This document shows, piece by piece, positions 15,278 through 24,289 of a DNA stretch of 64,000 nt; the first letter of the stretch is position 1; every line of letters begins with the position of its first letter. The notes under the pieces were generated by a model. It was not told where the DNA came from. It worked only from the letters and a program-made list of their open reading frames with translations, and ran no database searches. Source of the DNA: Candidatus Kouleothrix ribensis (GTDB lineage Bacteria > Chloroflexota > Chloroflexia > Chloroflexales > Roseiflexaceae); NCBI GenBank assembly GCA_016722075.1, contig JADKGW010000001.1, positions 3,100,001 to 3,164,000 on the forward strand, read 5' to 3'. A program made the position numbers and the translations under genes.

Positions 15278-18028
15278 CTAATACAGATCGAGTTCCTCAG
15301 CGCGGCGGACGGCCGCCCGGCGGTTGTTTACCCCCAGCTTTTTGAAGATGTTATTGGTATGGGTGCGCAGCGTGTGGAGCGACACGCTCAGTTGTTGGGC
15401 AATTTCCGGGCCGCTTAAATCGCCCCGCAGCAGCTTGAGTACGTCCTGTTCACGTTCGCTCAAAGGCTCGATCATGCCCGATGGTTGGCCAGTGAGCGCT
15501 GATGGTTGCGCAGCCACCGGTTGCGCAAACGCAGCCAGGAGTGTAGCCATATACCCACTCAGCGGTTGGCCGCGATTGCGCGATTGTTTTTCAATCAACG
15601 ATCGCATCGCTTCGCCTTCATCCACAAAGATGCGCAGATAGCCTTGCGGCTCGGCCAGGGCTACGGCGCGTTCCAGGGATGCGAGCGCGTGGGCCAGGTG
15701 AGCGTGTGCCTGGAATGCGAGCGCTTGCACCACCAGGATTTCGATCACGCTGCCCAGCCGGCCGCCAGCTTCTGCCGCTTGCAGAAGCCGCCCCAGCAGC
15801 CGGGACACAGCCGCTCGATCGCTTTCGCTTGTGCCGGCAGCGATCAGCACCCGCGCCAGCACGATGTGCTCGAACTCGCGCGTGTAGCTGATGTCATCAT
15901 CAGCCGATAGCCCTCGCTTACGCGCCCACGCCAGGGCTTCGCTCAAGCGGCCCTGCTTGAGCCAGATCCGCGTCTTCAAAGCCGCGATAGGGCGCACATC
16001 GGGCAGGGGGCTTCGAATATGCACGCGCTCCGCCTGGTCAAGCAGAGCGAGCGCGCCCTCGAGGTTCCCCTGCGCCTCGTGCAGGCGCGCCTGCGAAACG
16101 CACAGGCGATACGGCCAATCGGTCAGCGTGGTCTGCGCGCCCAGCTTCTGGCTGGTCAGCAGGTGTTGAGCGGCGGCTTCCAGGTCGCCCCGTTCAACGT
16201 ATAGCTCAGCGAGGCCGCGGTATACGTCTACTATTCCGAGCGGCATGGGCGCGCCCTGGCTGGTCGCGAGCTGCAATGATTGCTGATAGATGCTTTCGGC
16301 CTCGTGCAGGCGCCCCAGCGCCACCCGGATGTCGGCCAGGAGAAATGAGATGCTGACCAGGGTCGAGATTTCGCCGGTTTTCCGCAGGTTGGTATAGAAA
16401 TCGGCCAGGGAGCGCTCGGCTACCTGCAGATCCCCATTTGTATACTGGGCAAGCCCCAGCAGCGAAATAGCCTGCATGTACCGGATCCGGTCGTCTGCGG
16501 AGGTGAGTTCGAGTGCCTGCTGGGCATACGCTACGGTGCCGGAGACATCGCCAAGCGCCAGGGAGCGGTAGGCGCGGGCGGTGGCAATCGAGGCCGGCAG
16601 TGAGCGAAATTGCTCTGTATCCACAACGACCATCTTGTCCGCCGGTGCATTCAGCCAGCGTTCAGCCTCCTGCAAATGGGCCTCGCTGGCCTCCAGCTCG
16701 CCGCCATCCAGCAACGCCCAGGCATAGCCCACACTAAGCACCGGCCGGGTGCGGATCAAGTCGTCGGGCAGTGCTTTGAGCCAGCCAAGCCAGATCGAGG
16801 ATTGGTAATTGAGATCGATAGCCGGCTTGGCCAATTCGATCAGGCCAGCTGCACCCTCGAAGTCCCTGGCAGCCAACGCATGCCCGATGGCATCGGATCG
16901 CAGATCGTGCTGCTCGTACCACTCGCTCGCCCGCAGATGGAGCATGGGCACACGATCGGGGTGCGCCTCTTGCAAGTGCGCCTGGAGCACTTCGGCGAAG
17001 AGGTGGTGATAGCGATACCACTGGCGCTGCGCATCGAGCGGAACGATGAACAGGTTGCCGCGCTCCAGGGTTTCAAGTATCACCCTGCTATCCTTCTGCC
17101 CGGTGACAGCATCGCAGAGCGGGCCACATAACCTGTCGAGCAGCGAGGTTTGCAGTAAGAAGCTACGGATGTGTTCCGGCTGCTGTTGCAACACTTCTTC
17201 GACGAGGTAATCGAGCACAAAACGATGGCTGCCGGTGAAGGATTGGATGAAGCGGGATGTATCGGCGAGGCCGTGCATAGAAAGTGGCCCTTGCAAAGCC
17301 AGGGCGGCTAATTGCAGCCCGGCAATCCAGCCTTCGGTGCGGGCCGCCAGCGCGGCGATGTCGCCTGCCGAGAGGCTGAGGCCCATGGCCTGGTTGAGGA
17401 ATGCGGTGGCCTCAGCCGGGGTAAACCGCAAATCTGCGGCGCGCAGCTCGGTCAATTGATCGCGGGCGCGGAAGCGAGCCAGGGGCAGGTGGGGGTCCTC
17501 GCGGGTGGCGATGACAAGGTGCATCTGTGGTGGGAGGTGCTCGATCAGGAAAGTGAGGGCCTGATCAACCGACGGCGAGTCAATCACATGGTAGTCGTCG
17601 AGCACAAGGATAAACGGGTCGGGGACGGCGGAGACAGCATTAAGCAGGGCGGTCAGAATCGCTTCGGCTGGCGGCGGCGGCGACTGGAGCAGACCGACCA
17701 CGCTTGCGCCAATCGTCTGCAACGCCGCGACCAGGTAGGTCAGAAAGCGGGTGAGATCGGTATCGCCTGCGTCTAGCGACAGCCATGCAGAGCGTCGAAC
17801 GGGATCCAGGCGATCGCTGCTGGCCGGTGCTATGGTTTGCGTTTTACGCTCTAGGTGTGCAAGCCAGCTTGCGACCAGCGTAGTTTTCCCAAAGCCGGCA
17901 GGTGCCGAGATCAGGGTCAGTCTGCGATGGAGGCCTGCATTCAGCCGCGTGATCAAGTCGGCGCGGAGCACCACGTTTGGGCGTGGCCGTGGGATGAACA
18001 GCTTTGTCGCGAGCACTGGATTCGGCAT
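15278..18028 (-). CDS. MalT-type (STAND ATPase) LuxR transcriptional regulator
   Basis: 916 residues. N-terminal ATLKLFIP-like start (LATKLFIPRPRPNVVLRADL), Walker A SAPAGFGKTTLVASWLAHLE, Walker B FILVLDDYHVI, then a winged-helix and long TPR-like sensor region, and a C-terminal LuxR helix-turn-helix (EPLSEREQDVLKLLRGDLSG; SLHTLRTHTNNIFKKLGVNN). Such proteins bind ATP and an inducer, oligomerise and activate transcription. ATG 18028 (MPNPVLATKL) is chosen over an in-frame start at 18103: TATAAT ends 6 bases before it, implying a leaderless mRNA, exactly as at 33272. It heads the first LuxR/90-aa/membrane-protein module. Confidence 0.93.
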   Translation of the reverse strand: MPNPVLATKLFIPRPRPNVVLRADLITRLNAGLHRRLTLISAPAGFGKTTLVASWLAHLERKTQTIAPASSDRLDPVRRSAWLSLDAGDTDLTRFLTYLVAALQTIGASVVGLLQSPPPPAEAILTALLNAVSAVPDPFILVLDDYHVIDSPSVDQALTFLIEHLPPQMHLVIATREDPHLPLARFRARDQLTELRAADLRFTPAEATAFLNQAMGLSLSAGDIAALAARTEGWIAGLQLAALALQGPLSMHGLADTSRFIQSFTGSHRFVLDYLVEEVLQQQPEHIRSFLLQTSLLDRLCGPLCDAVTGQKDSRVILETLERGNLFIVPLDAQRQWYRYHHLFAEVLQAHLQEAHPDRVPMLHLRASEWYEQHDLRSDAIGHALAARDFEGAAGLIELAKPAIDLNYQSSIWLGWLKALPDDLIRTRPVLSVGYAWALLDGGELEASEAHLQEAERWLNAPADKMVVVDTEQFRSLPASIATARAYRSLALGDVSGTVAYAQQALELTSADDRIRYMQAISLLGLAQYTNGDLQVAERSLADFYTNLRKTGEISTLVSISFLLADIRVALGRLHEAESIYQQSLQLATSQGAPMPLGIVDVYRGLAELYVERGDLEAAAQHLLTSQKLGAQTTLTDWPYRLCVSQARLHEAQGNLEGALALLDQAERVHIRSPLPDVRPIAALKTRIWLKQGRLSEALAWARKRGLSADDDISYTREFEHIVLARVLIAAGTSESDRAAVSRLLGRLLQAAEAGGRLGSVIEILVVQALAFQAHAHLAHALASLERAVALAEPQGYLRIFVDEGEAMRSLIEKQSRNRGQPLSGYMATLLAAFAQPVAAQPSALTGQPSGMIEPLSEREQDVLKLLRGDLSGPEIAQQLSVSLHTLRTHTNNIFKKLGVNNRRAAVRRAEELDLY

Positions 18029-18034
18029 AGCGTC

Positions 18035-18040
18035 ATTATA
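18035..18040 (-). promoter_or_regulatory. Start-proximal TATAAT (-10) of the LuxR gene
   Basis: TATAAT on the minus strand is followed by GACGCT and then ATG. A start site 6-7 bases after the -10 would coincide with the start codon, and no Shine-Dalgarno is present. The -35 is poor. The paralogous gene at 33272 has the same spacing. Confidence 0.65.
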
Positions 18041-18144
18041 GCTGATGTTTTGTGGAAGCCGTTCAGGGCGCGGGAAAATGGCATCGGAATAGGGCAGCGC
18101 CACCGATCAGGCCACCAGCTCGCGCATAATCGCATCGAGCGGTA

Positions 18145-19032
18145 ATGGACAAGCTGCTGTGGGAGCCGAACGTCGCCACCGTGTTCGCAACGATGCCGCA
18201 GGAGATCGGCGACATGCCGGATGACACGAACATCGGCGCGCTGTACCGGCAGTTCTATGTTGATGAGAGCCGGCTGCAGCGGCGCATCGAGACCGTGCTC
18301 GAAACCCGCCCGGCATGTACATTGGCCGAATTGCTCGACATCTACCCCGCCGAAAAAGGCATCCGCGAGCTGATTGGCAAGGCCGCCGAGTACGAGGCAT
18401 TTGGGGAGGATGTAGCGCTGATCCGCGCGACCTTGCCGGCGCTGGAGTCGTGGCTTGCAGCCAACCCGCAGCATGTGATCGAGCAGCATGGTGCATGGCC
18501 GGATTTGCTGCGCGTCTGCGCCTACTTCTGCGCGAACCCGCGCCCGAACTTATACATTCCGCGAGCTGCCGATCGCCGTCCACACCAAATTCATCGAGCA
18601 GCACAGGCCGCCTGCTGGAAGCGCTGCTCCCGCCGATGCGCTCGACACAGGCGAGCAGGCGTTTGAGCGGCGCTATGGCCTGCGCGACGATGCGCCGCTC
18701 GTGCGCATGCGCCTGCTCGATCACACGCGGCAGGCGCGGCTGGGGCTGGCGCTGATAGAGGGGCCGCACGTGCTGCACAGCTGGCGGCGCTGCCGTGCGC
18801 CGGGCTGCGCTGCATAGTAGCCGAGAACAAGCTGGTGTTCTTGACTCTGCCGCCGATCCCAGACGGCATCGCGATCTTCGGCCGCGGCTTTCAGGCCGAG
18901 CGCCTGCGCGAGCTGCCGCAGCTTACACCCGACGAGCAGGCCACGTATGCTACCCTGGTACGCTCAAACCTGCGGCTGGAGCAGGAGCGTGTGAGCGATA
19001 CATATGCGGCCTGGCGTATAGCGGGGCTATAG
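18145..19032 (+). pseudogene. jetD: Decayed Wadjet subunit JetD
   Basis: Pieces of a JetD-type protein (DUF3322/DUF2220, the Toprim nuclease-like subunit of the Wadjet anti-plasmid system) lie in order but in alternating frames. They are TLPALESWLAANPQHVI with PRPNLYI; RELPIAVHTKFIEQHRP; GEQAFERRYGLRDDAPLVRM; ENKLVFLTLPPIPDG with IAIFGRGF; and the C-terminal LTPDEQATYATLV with LRLEQERV. At least two frameshifts are present. ERLRELPQ joins directly to LTPDEQ, where intact proteins have about 70 residues including the Toprim Asp-x-Asp segment. It is non-functional. No jetA, jetB or jetC is beside it. Confidence 0.7.
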
Positions 19033-19150
19033 TACACTGTTGCACGTTCGGTTGTGTCCTGTCGGCCCGGGATCGCGGGTTGCGCTGGCGCAGCCTGGTG
19101 CCCGACTGGGGAGCTGCTCTGGGTTCGGCCTGTCGGGCTGAGATTCTACC

Positions 19151-21838
19151 TTAGCCTACACCATACTGTTTGACGAGTCCGGTGAGGGTCCTGTTATCGG
19201 CGATCGCATCGTGTGGGATGAGGACATAGTGCCAGGGCTTGCCACCATAGCTTGACGCGTAAGCAGTTGCCCTGGAACACCATTCCACAGCTACGGTACG
19301 CTTCGCGAGAACAATTGGATCATCCAACTGGTTACTAGCCTTTGGTTCAAGCATATAGATGGCATGCGCTGTCTCAGCAACGAAGTCCGGTTGGTATTCT
19401 CTCTGTTCGTATCCTTGGCTGTAGTAGATCTGAAATTGTCCTAGCGCAGGTTTAAACCATTTTTCAGCTTCGCGTTCCAAGATGACGGCGAGACGGCGCT
19501 CTGCATCGGAAGCAAACTTTTGCACGGGGTAGAGGCATCGCGAAAAGCCACCAAACAGGTATCGCGCCATGTTAGTCTTGTCAGTCGGCGATATAGTATA
19601 GTTGATGGGTTGTTCGTTGATTGCATGGGTGTACGCGCTCGGCTTCAACTCTGTAAAGCCCTTACTGACCTCTGTAAGGTACTCTGTTGCTTCTTCCCAG
19701 TAATATGCCTGCATCTGAGTGTGGACGAAACGCGCTATCTCTCGCTGGTAGAGGCGTAGTACTTTGCGTGTGTCTTCGTCCGAGAGATATGACTTAAAGT
19801 GGCTGACGGTTTGTGTTGCTAGATCGTAGAGCAACTCTGCGTGTTCATCGTAAGAGATGTCATCAAAGTCAATCAGACCACTCACTACGTAGTCTTCAAG
19901 ACGAGACTCTTCAGCGCCACCCTGACTCATTGCGATAATGTCGCGCTGCCCCGTCCGTAGATGCTGTGCCCAGAGCTCATCAGAGGGCGGGGGGTAATTG
20001 AGCGTTTTCAGATCGAGCGTCAAAGGTCTGAAGCCAGCCTTCACTTCTCCTCTAGGCACCACCAAAATGCGTGGGATGCTGATCGTCTGCTGGGTAACGA
20101 TCGCTACTGTCTGCGCGACAATTGCTGCAACATCAGGTCGATTGTCGAGGCCGTCGAGCACAAGCTGCGCTGGTGTGGTTTGTTCTTCAACCGCTTTAAC
20201 AATCGCAGCTTGAATCTCTGGTCGGTTCAAATGCTCGATTGTCGGCAGTTGCTGCGGTTGACTCTCAAGCGTGCGGATGACTTGATAGGCGATCTGGGCA
20301 ATCTGCTGATCTTCCGGCTTTGTGAAGGCTGGTTGCTCGTGTTGGCCCGGTATGCTTGTGCTGCCCGTGATATGAACTGGCCGAAAGCCAAGCTTTGTGG
20401 CCAGATGTGGCTGCGAGACAACAGTGCTGAGCTTTTGACTGAGTTGCGCGCTGTCGAGCACCACGGAAGTAATATGGATCGCCGAATCCGGTCGGTTGGC
20501 CTCGTCGATGATCTCCTGAAACTTGTCGTGAGCAACGATGTTGAGGCGGTCAACGGCGCTAACACCGGTTCGCTTGCCAAAGGGCAGCCGCAGACCACGA
20601 CCAATTGATTGTTCAATGAGGATACGCGCGTTTGCTGCCCGGAGCGGGACAATAGTGTAGAGATTGGTAACGTCCCAACCCTCTTTGAGCATGTTGACGT
20701 GGATGACGATCTCGGTGGGCTCGTCAGTCTGCTCGACCTTGAGCAAACGCGCAATCATCTCTTCTTCTTCAGCACCAGTTTTGCTGGAGTCGACCTGGAT
20801 TACCTTGTCCTTGTAGCGGCCGTTAAAGAAGCCATCAGACTGAATCTGAGTCAAGAGTTGGCTGGCGTGGGTGGTGTCGCGAGCGATTACCAACAGGAAG
20901 GGCTTGACGATCGCATTGCCACTCTCGCGAGCGTAGGTCTCCAGTTCCACCTTGACGCTCTCATGCAGGCGTAAGCCGTCTTCAAGCTTCAGTCGCTCGA
21001 TCTCCTCAGCGGACATACCGGCCGGATTGAAGTCTTTGCGCGTGACAACCGCAGGCTCCTTTACAAAGCCATCGGCCATAGCATTGCTTAGCGGGTAATC
21101 GTAGATGACGTTCTTGAAGGGAACGGCGCCGCGGCTGGTTTCGACATACGGTGTGGCGGTTAGCTCAAGTCCGAGGATAGGCTTGAGCTCATTGATCGCC
21201 CGGATGCCAGCGCTGGCCCGATAGCGATGTGACTCGTCCATAAGCAGCACCAGGTCGGGCAGCTCGGCGAGGTAGTTGAAGTAGCTGTCGCCGATATACT
21301 CTGAGAGTCGCTTGATCCGTGGAGACTTGCCGCCGCGTACCTCAGAGTTGATCTTCGAAATATTGAAGATATTAATCTTGCAGCGAATCAGTTCGTCGAA
21401 GAGGGTGCGCGCACGCGACTCGTAGTTGTCGCCGGTGATGATCTCAGGTGGTTCGGTGGCGAACTCGGCGATGCCTCTGAACACATACTTCGGTGTGTTC
21501 GGTGTAAAGTCGGCGATCAGCTTGTTGTAGATCGTCAGGTTTGGTGCCAGCACGAAGAAGTTGTCGATACCATGCGCCAGATGCAGGTAGCTGATGAAAG
21601 CTCCCATCAGCCGGGTCTTGCCGACACCGGTGGCTAGGGCGAAGCAGATCGAGGGGAACTCCCGCTCAAAATCACTGAGCGAGGGGAACTCCTGGCGCAT
21701 CGCCTCCAGCAGGACTGCTGCATCGATACGCTCCTTGGGCGGTGCGAGTTCGGTGATGCGGTCGAGAATCTCTAGCGAGCGCCGCTGGGGTGGGCGCAAG
21801 CTCAGACGGCCGGCGATGGTGTTGACGTAGCGGTTCAT
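19151..21838 (-). CDS. res: Type III restriction endonuclease subunit Res
   Basis: 895 residues. SF2 helicase core: Walker A ALATGVGKTRLMGAFISYLH, motif II LMDESHRYRA, a long insert, motif VI in LIEQSIGRGLRLPFG. The C terminus holds a PD-(D/E)xK nuclease: QPDFVAETAHAIYMLEPKAS. Together with Mod it cleaves unmethylated DNA after ATP-dependent translocation or sliding. ATG 21838 overlaps the stop of mod (ATGA), so Res is made by translational coupling; the frame upstream of it is antisense-free overlap with mod only. Length is within the family's normal range and all helicase motifs look intact. Confidence 0.93.
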   Translation of the reverse strand: MNRYVNTIAGRLSLRPPQRRSLEILDRITELAPPKERIDAAVLLEAMRQEFPSLSDFEREFPSICFALATGVGKTRLMGAFISYLHLAHGIDNFFVLAPNLTIYNKLIADFTPNTPKYVFRGIAEFATEPPEIITGDNYESRARTLFDELIRCKINIFNISKINSEVRGGKSPRIKRLSEYIGDSYFNYLAELPDLVLLMDESHRYRASAGIRAINELKPILGLELTATPYVETSRGAVPFKNVIYDYPLSNAMADGFVKEPAVVTRKDFNPAGMSAEEIERLKLEDGLRLHESVKVELETYARESGNAIVKPFLLVIARDTTHASQLLTQIQSDGFFNGRYKDKVIQVDSSKTGAEEEEMIARLLKVEQTDEPTEIVIHVNMLKEGWDVTNLYTIVPLRAANARILIEQSIGRGLRLPFGKRTGVSAVDRLNIVAHDKFQEIIDEANRPDSAIHITSVVLDSAQLSQKLSTVVSQPHLATKLGFRPVHITGSTSIPGQHEQPAFTKPEDQQIAQIAYQVIRTLESQPQQLPTIEHLNRPEIQAAIVKAVEEQTTPAQLVLDGLDNRPDVAAIVAQTVAIVTQQTISIPRILVVPRGEVKAGFRPLTLDLKTLNYPPPSDELWAQHLRTGQRDIIAMSQGGAEESRLEDYVVSGLIDFDDISYDEHAELLYDLATQTVSHFKSYLSDEDTRKVLRLYQREIARFVHTQMQAYYWEEATEYLTEVSKGFTELKPSAYTHAINEQPINYTISPTDKTNMARYLFGGFSRCLYPVQKFASDAERRLAVILEREAEKWFKPALGQFQIYYSQGYEQREYQPDFVAETAHAIYMLEPKASNQLDDPIVLAKRTVAVEWCSRATAYASSYGGKPWHYVLIPHDAIADNRTLTGLVKQYGVG

Positions 21839-23481
21839 TGGCGGCCATCCTCGTCGAAGAGTGACTGTTGGAGCGGCTTTGCGGGCGCGCTCGATGGTGG
21901 TGGCACCTGCGGTAGGCTTTCCACTTGCAGCGAGTAGTCGTCCTTGCCCCACTCGCAGCGGGTGAGCACGTGCAGCGGAATGCGCTTGACCGTCAGATTC
22001 GGGAATTCCGCATTACTACGGAACGCCGCACAGAGCACCAGCAGCGTGCGCTCCGGCCCGACTTCATCGGAGATCTGCTGGAGCTGCGCATGGCTCAGGC
22101 TGGCCGTGGTGACGTAGATAAAGTCGCGCTCAGTGGATCGACCATGTTGCCAGTAGAAAGTATCGCTCGGCGCATAGGTGAAGCCCTCTAGCTTGCAGAG
22201 CGCCTCGGCCAGCATAGCCGGGTTGTACTCTTTGTTGACCACCCAACGACCCCAGCGGTCCTTTTCCAACAGCGAGGGTGCCAGCCGGTAGAAGCGAAAC
22301 CCGCCGCCCCCCTGCCAGCCCGTTGCCTCCGTCACGCCGCCTGGATCTTTGCCGTCGATGACCTTGCGCAGCCGCGGCACAATATGCGTCACCGCATGCT
22401 CGCCAAGCTCCACCATGATCCAGCGCCGGCCCATTTTGTGCGCAACGGCTCCCGTCGTGCCGCTCCCGGCGAAGGAGTCGAGCACGAGATCACCGGGGTT
22501 GGTGGCAATCAGAAGAATGCGATGAAGAAGGCGTTCGGGTTTTGGAGTTGCAAAGGGTTCAATATCAGGTAGTAACTTTCGTAGATGATCCCTTCTCGCT
22601 TCCTGATTTGATCCAACTTCATTAGCTGGCCACCAAGTTTTTGGTATTATGCCCGTCTGAATATCTGATAGATATTTTTTTATTACCGGAAGGCGATTGC
22701 CATCCTTTCCAAAATAGACTCGATCATCAGCCAAAGCCGCTTCAAAAGTCTCTTTGCTGAATCGCCAAAAATTTCCGGAAGGCGGCGTTACAACTCGCCC
22801 AGAAGGCAAAGTTATAGGATATCGAAGGCTATCACTTCCACTTTTTGCCGTTCCATCAGCACCTTGCCGCCACGGGCCACGAGGATCGTTGTCTGGATTT
22901 TGATATCGCTCAAGTTGTTCTTCGGTGCGTTCTAGCAGATTTCGGGATTTCCTCCAAACAACTTGATCTTTTGAGTAAAGAAGCACATAGTCATGTGACG
23001 ACGAAATTACTGTATCGTTTTTTCGACCACTGTCTTTCTCCCAAACCATAGAGGCTACAAAATTCCCGCGCCCGAAAATCTCGTCGCACAGGACTTTCAA
23101 GTAGTGCGCCTCGTTGTCATCGATCGTAATCCAGAGCGAGCCATCATTTGAGAGGAGCCTCCAGATAATCTCCAGACGATCGCGCATCAGCGAGAGCCAG
23201 AGTGAGTGCTCGACTCCATCGTCATAGTGAGTGAAAGCGCTGCCGGTGTTGTAGGGTGGGTCGATAAAGACACACTTCACCTTGCCGGCGAACTCAGCCT
23301 CCAAAGCCTTGAGTGCCAGCAGGTTATCGCCCTGGATGAGCATGTTGTCGAAGATATCGTCGCCAACACGCTGGGCAGCGTGGTAGCTCAGATCGGAGTC
23401 TGCGAGGAGGATGCGGGGCTCAAGGCGGGGTCGGTTTTCTTTCCCGATCCAGGTCAGCTCCAGCTTCTGCTTCTTGGTCAT
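21835..23481 (-). CDS. mod: Type III DNA adenine methyltransferase Mod (beta class)
   Basis: 548 residues. Motif order DPPYNTG (VKCVFIDPPYNTGSAFTHYD) then FxGxG (LVLDSFAGSGTTGAVAHKMG) identifies the N6-adenine beta class used by type III systems. The central target-recognition part (about residues 180-330) is less GC-rich than its neighbours, in keeping with exchangeable specificity domains. Its ATG overlaps the stop of hepT (ATGA) and no ribosome site is visible, so translation depends on the upstream toxin gene. The recognition sequence cannot be inferred. Confidence 0.94.
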   Translation of the reverse strand: MTKKQKLELTWIGKENRPRLEPRILLADSDLSYHAAQRVGDDIFDNMLIQGDNLLALKALEAEFAGKVKCVFIDPPYNTGSAFTHYDDGVEHSLWLSLMRDRLEIIWRLLSNDGSLWITIDDNEAHYLKVLCDEIFGRGNFVASMVWEKDSGRKNDTVISSSHDYVLLYSKDQVVWRKSRNLLERTEEQLERYQNPDNDPRGPWRQGADGTAKSGSDSLRYPITLPSGRVVTPPSGNFWRFSKETFEAALADDRVYFGKDGNRLPVIKKYLSDIQTGIIPKTWWPANEVGSNQEARRDHLRKLLPDIEPFATPKPERLLHRILLIATNPGDLVLDSFAGSGTTGAVAHKMGRRWIMVELGEHAVTHIVPRLRKVIDGKDPGGVTEATGWQGGGGFRFYRLAPSLLEKDRWGRWVVNKEYNPAMLAEALCKLEGFTYAPSDTFYWQHGRSTERDFIYVTTASLSHAQLQQISDEVGPERTLLVLCAAFRSNAEFPNLTVKRIPLHVLTRCEWGKDDYSLQVESLPQVPPPSSAPAKPLQQSLFDEDGRQ

Positions 23482-23831
23482 ACCAACGTATCTTTCAACG
23501 CACGCAACTGTGGCAGCAGCGTGGGAAGATCATCCTGAAGAATGCTCCAGAGCGTGTCGTTGTCAATACCGAGGTAGCCGTGGATCAGCCGATTACGGGT
23601 CGCAATGATCAGCCGCCAGGGAATCTGCGGATTGGCATCGCGCACGGTCGCCGGAATATGTGTTGCAGCCTCACCGACCAACTCCAGGTTGCGCAGGGTT
23701 GCATCGTAGTGCAGCTGGCTGGCAACAAAATGCGCCTGGTCAAAGGTAGCCGTATAGGCAAGCGCCTTCTCAGCACATCCGATCATGTCGTCGAGATAAA
23801 ATTCCCACGCTCGCTGCGAAGTATCAGACAT
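23478..23831 (-). CDS. hepT: HepT-like toxin (HEPN, DUF86)
   Basis: 117 residues, all helical. The HEPN motif R-x4-H-x-Y is present as RNRLIHGY. HepT proteins are RNases or, in MntA/HepT pairs, toxins neutralised by AMPylation of the tyrosine of this motif by MntA. ATG 23831 is used because it gives the canonical N terminus (MSDTSQRAWEFYLDDMI) and overlaps the mntA stop by 8 bases. Its own stop overlaps the start of mod by 4 bases, tying a toxin directly into a restriction-modification operon. Confidence 0.92.
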   Translation of the reverse strand: MSDTSQRAWEFYLDDMIGCAEKALAYTATFDQAHFVASQLHYDATLRNLELVGEAATHIPATVRDANPQIPWRLIIATRNRLIHGYLGIDNDTLWSILQDDLPTLLPQLRALKDTLV

Positions 23832-24114
23832 GCACCGCATCCTTCTCAATAAATGGGCGTAGCTCTGCACGCAGTGCCTTTTCTGTGACGAGATCGACTG
23901 GACAGCCGAAGAGGTCTTCGAGATAGAACTGGACTCCGAAATAGCGCCCTGAGGTAGCCGGGCCATCAAAGGCGACCAGAATATCAAGGTCGCTATCGCT
24001 ACGCGCGGTATCGCGCACCGTAGAGCCAAACAGGGCCAGGCGCACGACGCCATAGCGCTGCATCAGAATTGGTTTGCTCTGCACGAGCAGTTCAATCGCA
24101 TGGGTACGATTCAT
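23824..24114 (-). CDS. mntA: MntA-like minimal nucleotidyltransferase antitoxin
   Basis: 96 residues. Nucleotidyltransferase signature G-S-x-x-R-D-x4-D-x-D: ALFGSTVRDTARSDSDLDIL, followed by the third acidic strand PVDLVTEKAL. MntA proteins transfer AMP to the HepT tyrosine and silence it. ATG 24114 is the start, with AGGAGG 11 bases upstream; a longer in-frame reading into 24603 belongs to an unrelated ATPase remnant. It is first of four head-to-tail overlapping genes (mntA, hepT, mod, res). A TATAAT lies at 24151-24146. Confidence 0.92.
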   Translation of the reverse strand: MNRTHAIELLVQSKPILMQRYGVVRLALFGSTVRDTARSDSDLDILVAFDGPATSGRYFGVQFYLEDLFGCPVDLVTEKALRAELRPFIEKDAVHV

Positions 24115-24145
24115 ACGCGCTGTGTCCTCCTTGCTGCTTGAGTAC

Positions 24146-24151
24146 ATTATA
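24146..24151 (-). promoter_or_regulatory. TATAAT (-10) of the mntA-hepT-mod-res operon
   Basis: Consensus TATAAT on the minus strand about 32 bases before the mntA start, with AGGAGG between. The tandem repeat at 24158-24203 covers the -35 region. Confidence 0.55.
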
Positions 24152-24157
24152 CCGTGT

Positions 24158-24203
24158 CGGTGTATCATGCGAAGGCACATCGGTGTATCATGCGAAGGCG
24201 CAC
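24158..24203. repeat. Two tandem 23-bp repeats over the -35 region of the toxin/R-M promoter
   Basis: CGGTGTATCATGCGAAGGC followed by ACAT or GCAC is repeated twice without spacing (24158-24180, 24181-24203). Placement immediately upstream of the -10 makes it a candidate operator for autoregulation by the antitoxin complex (inference). Confidence 0.6.
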
Positions 24204-24289
24204 AGGACTCATCGATTCGCGAACGACTCAGGCGGGCTGCTTCAGCGGGTGCAGGCGGCGGGTCTCGCCGGCATTCGCCCAGAATGACC

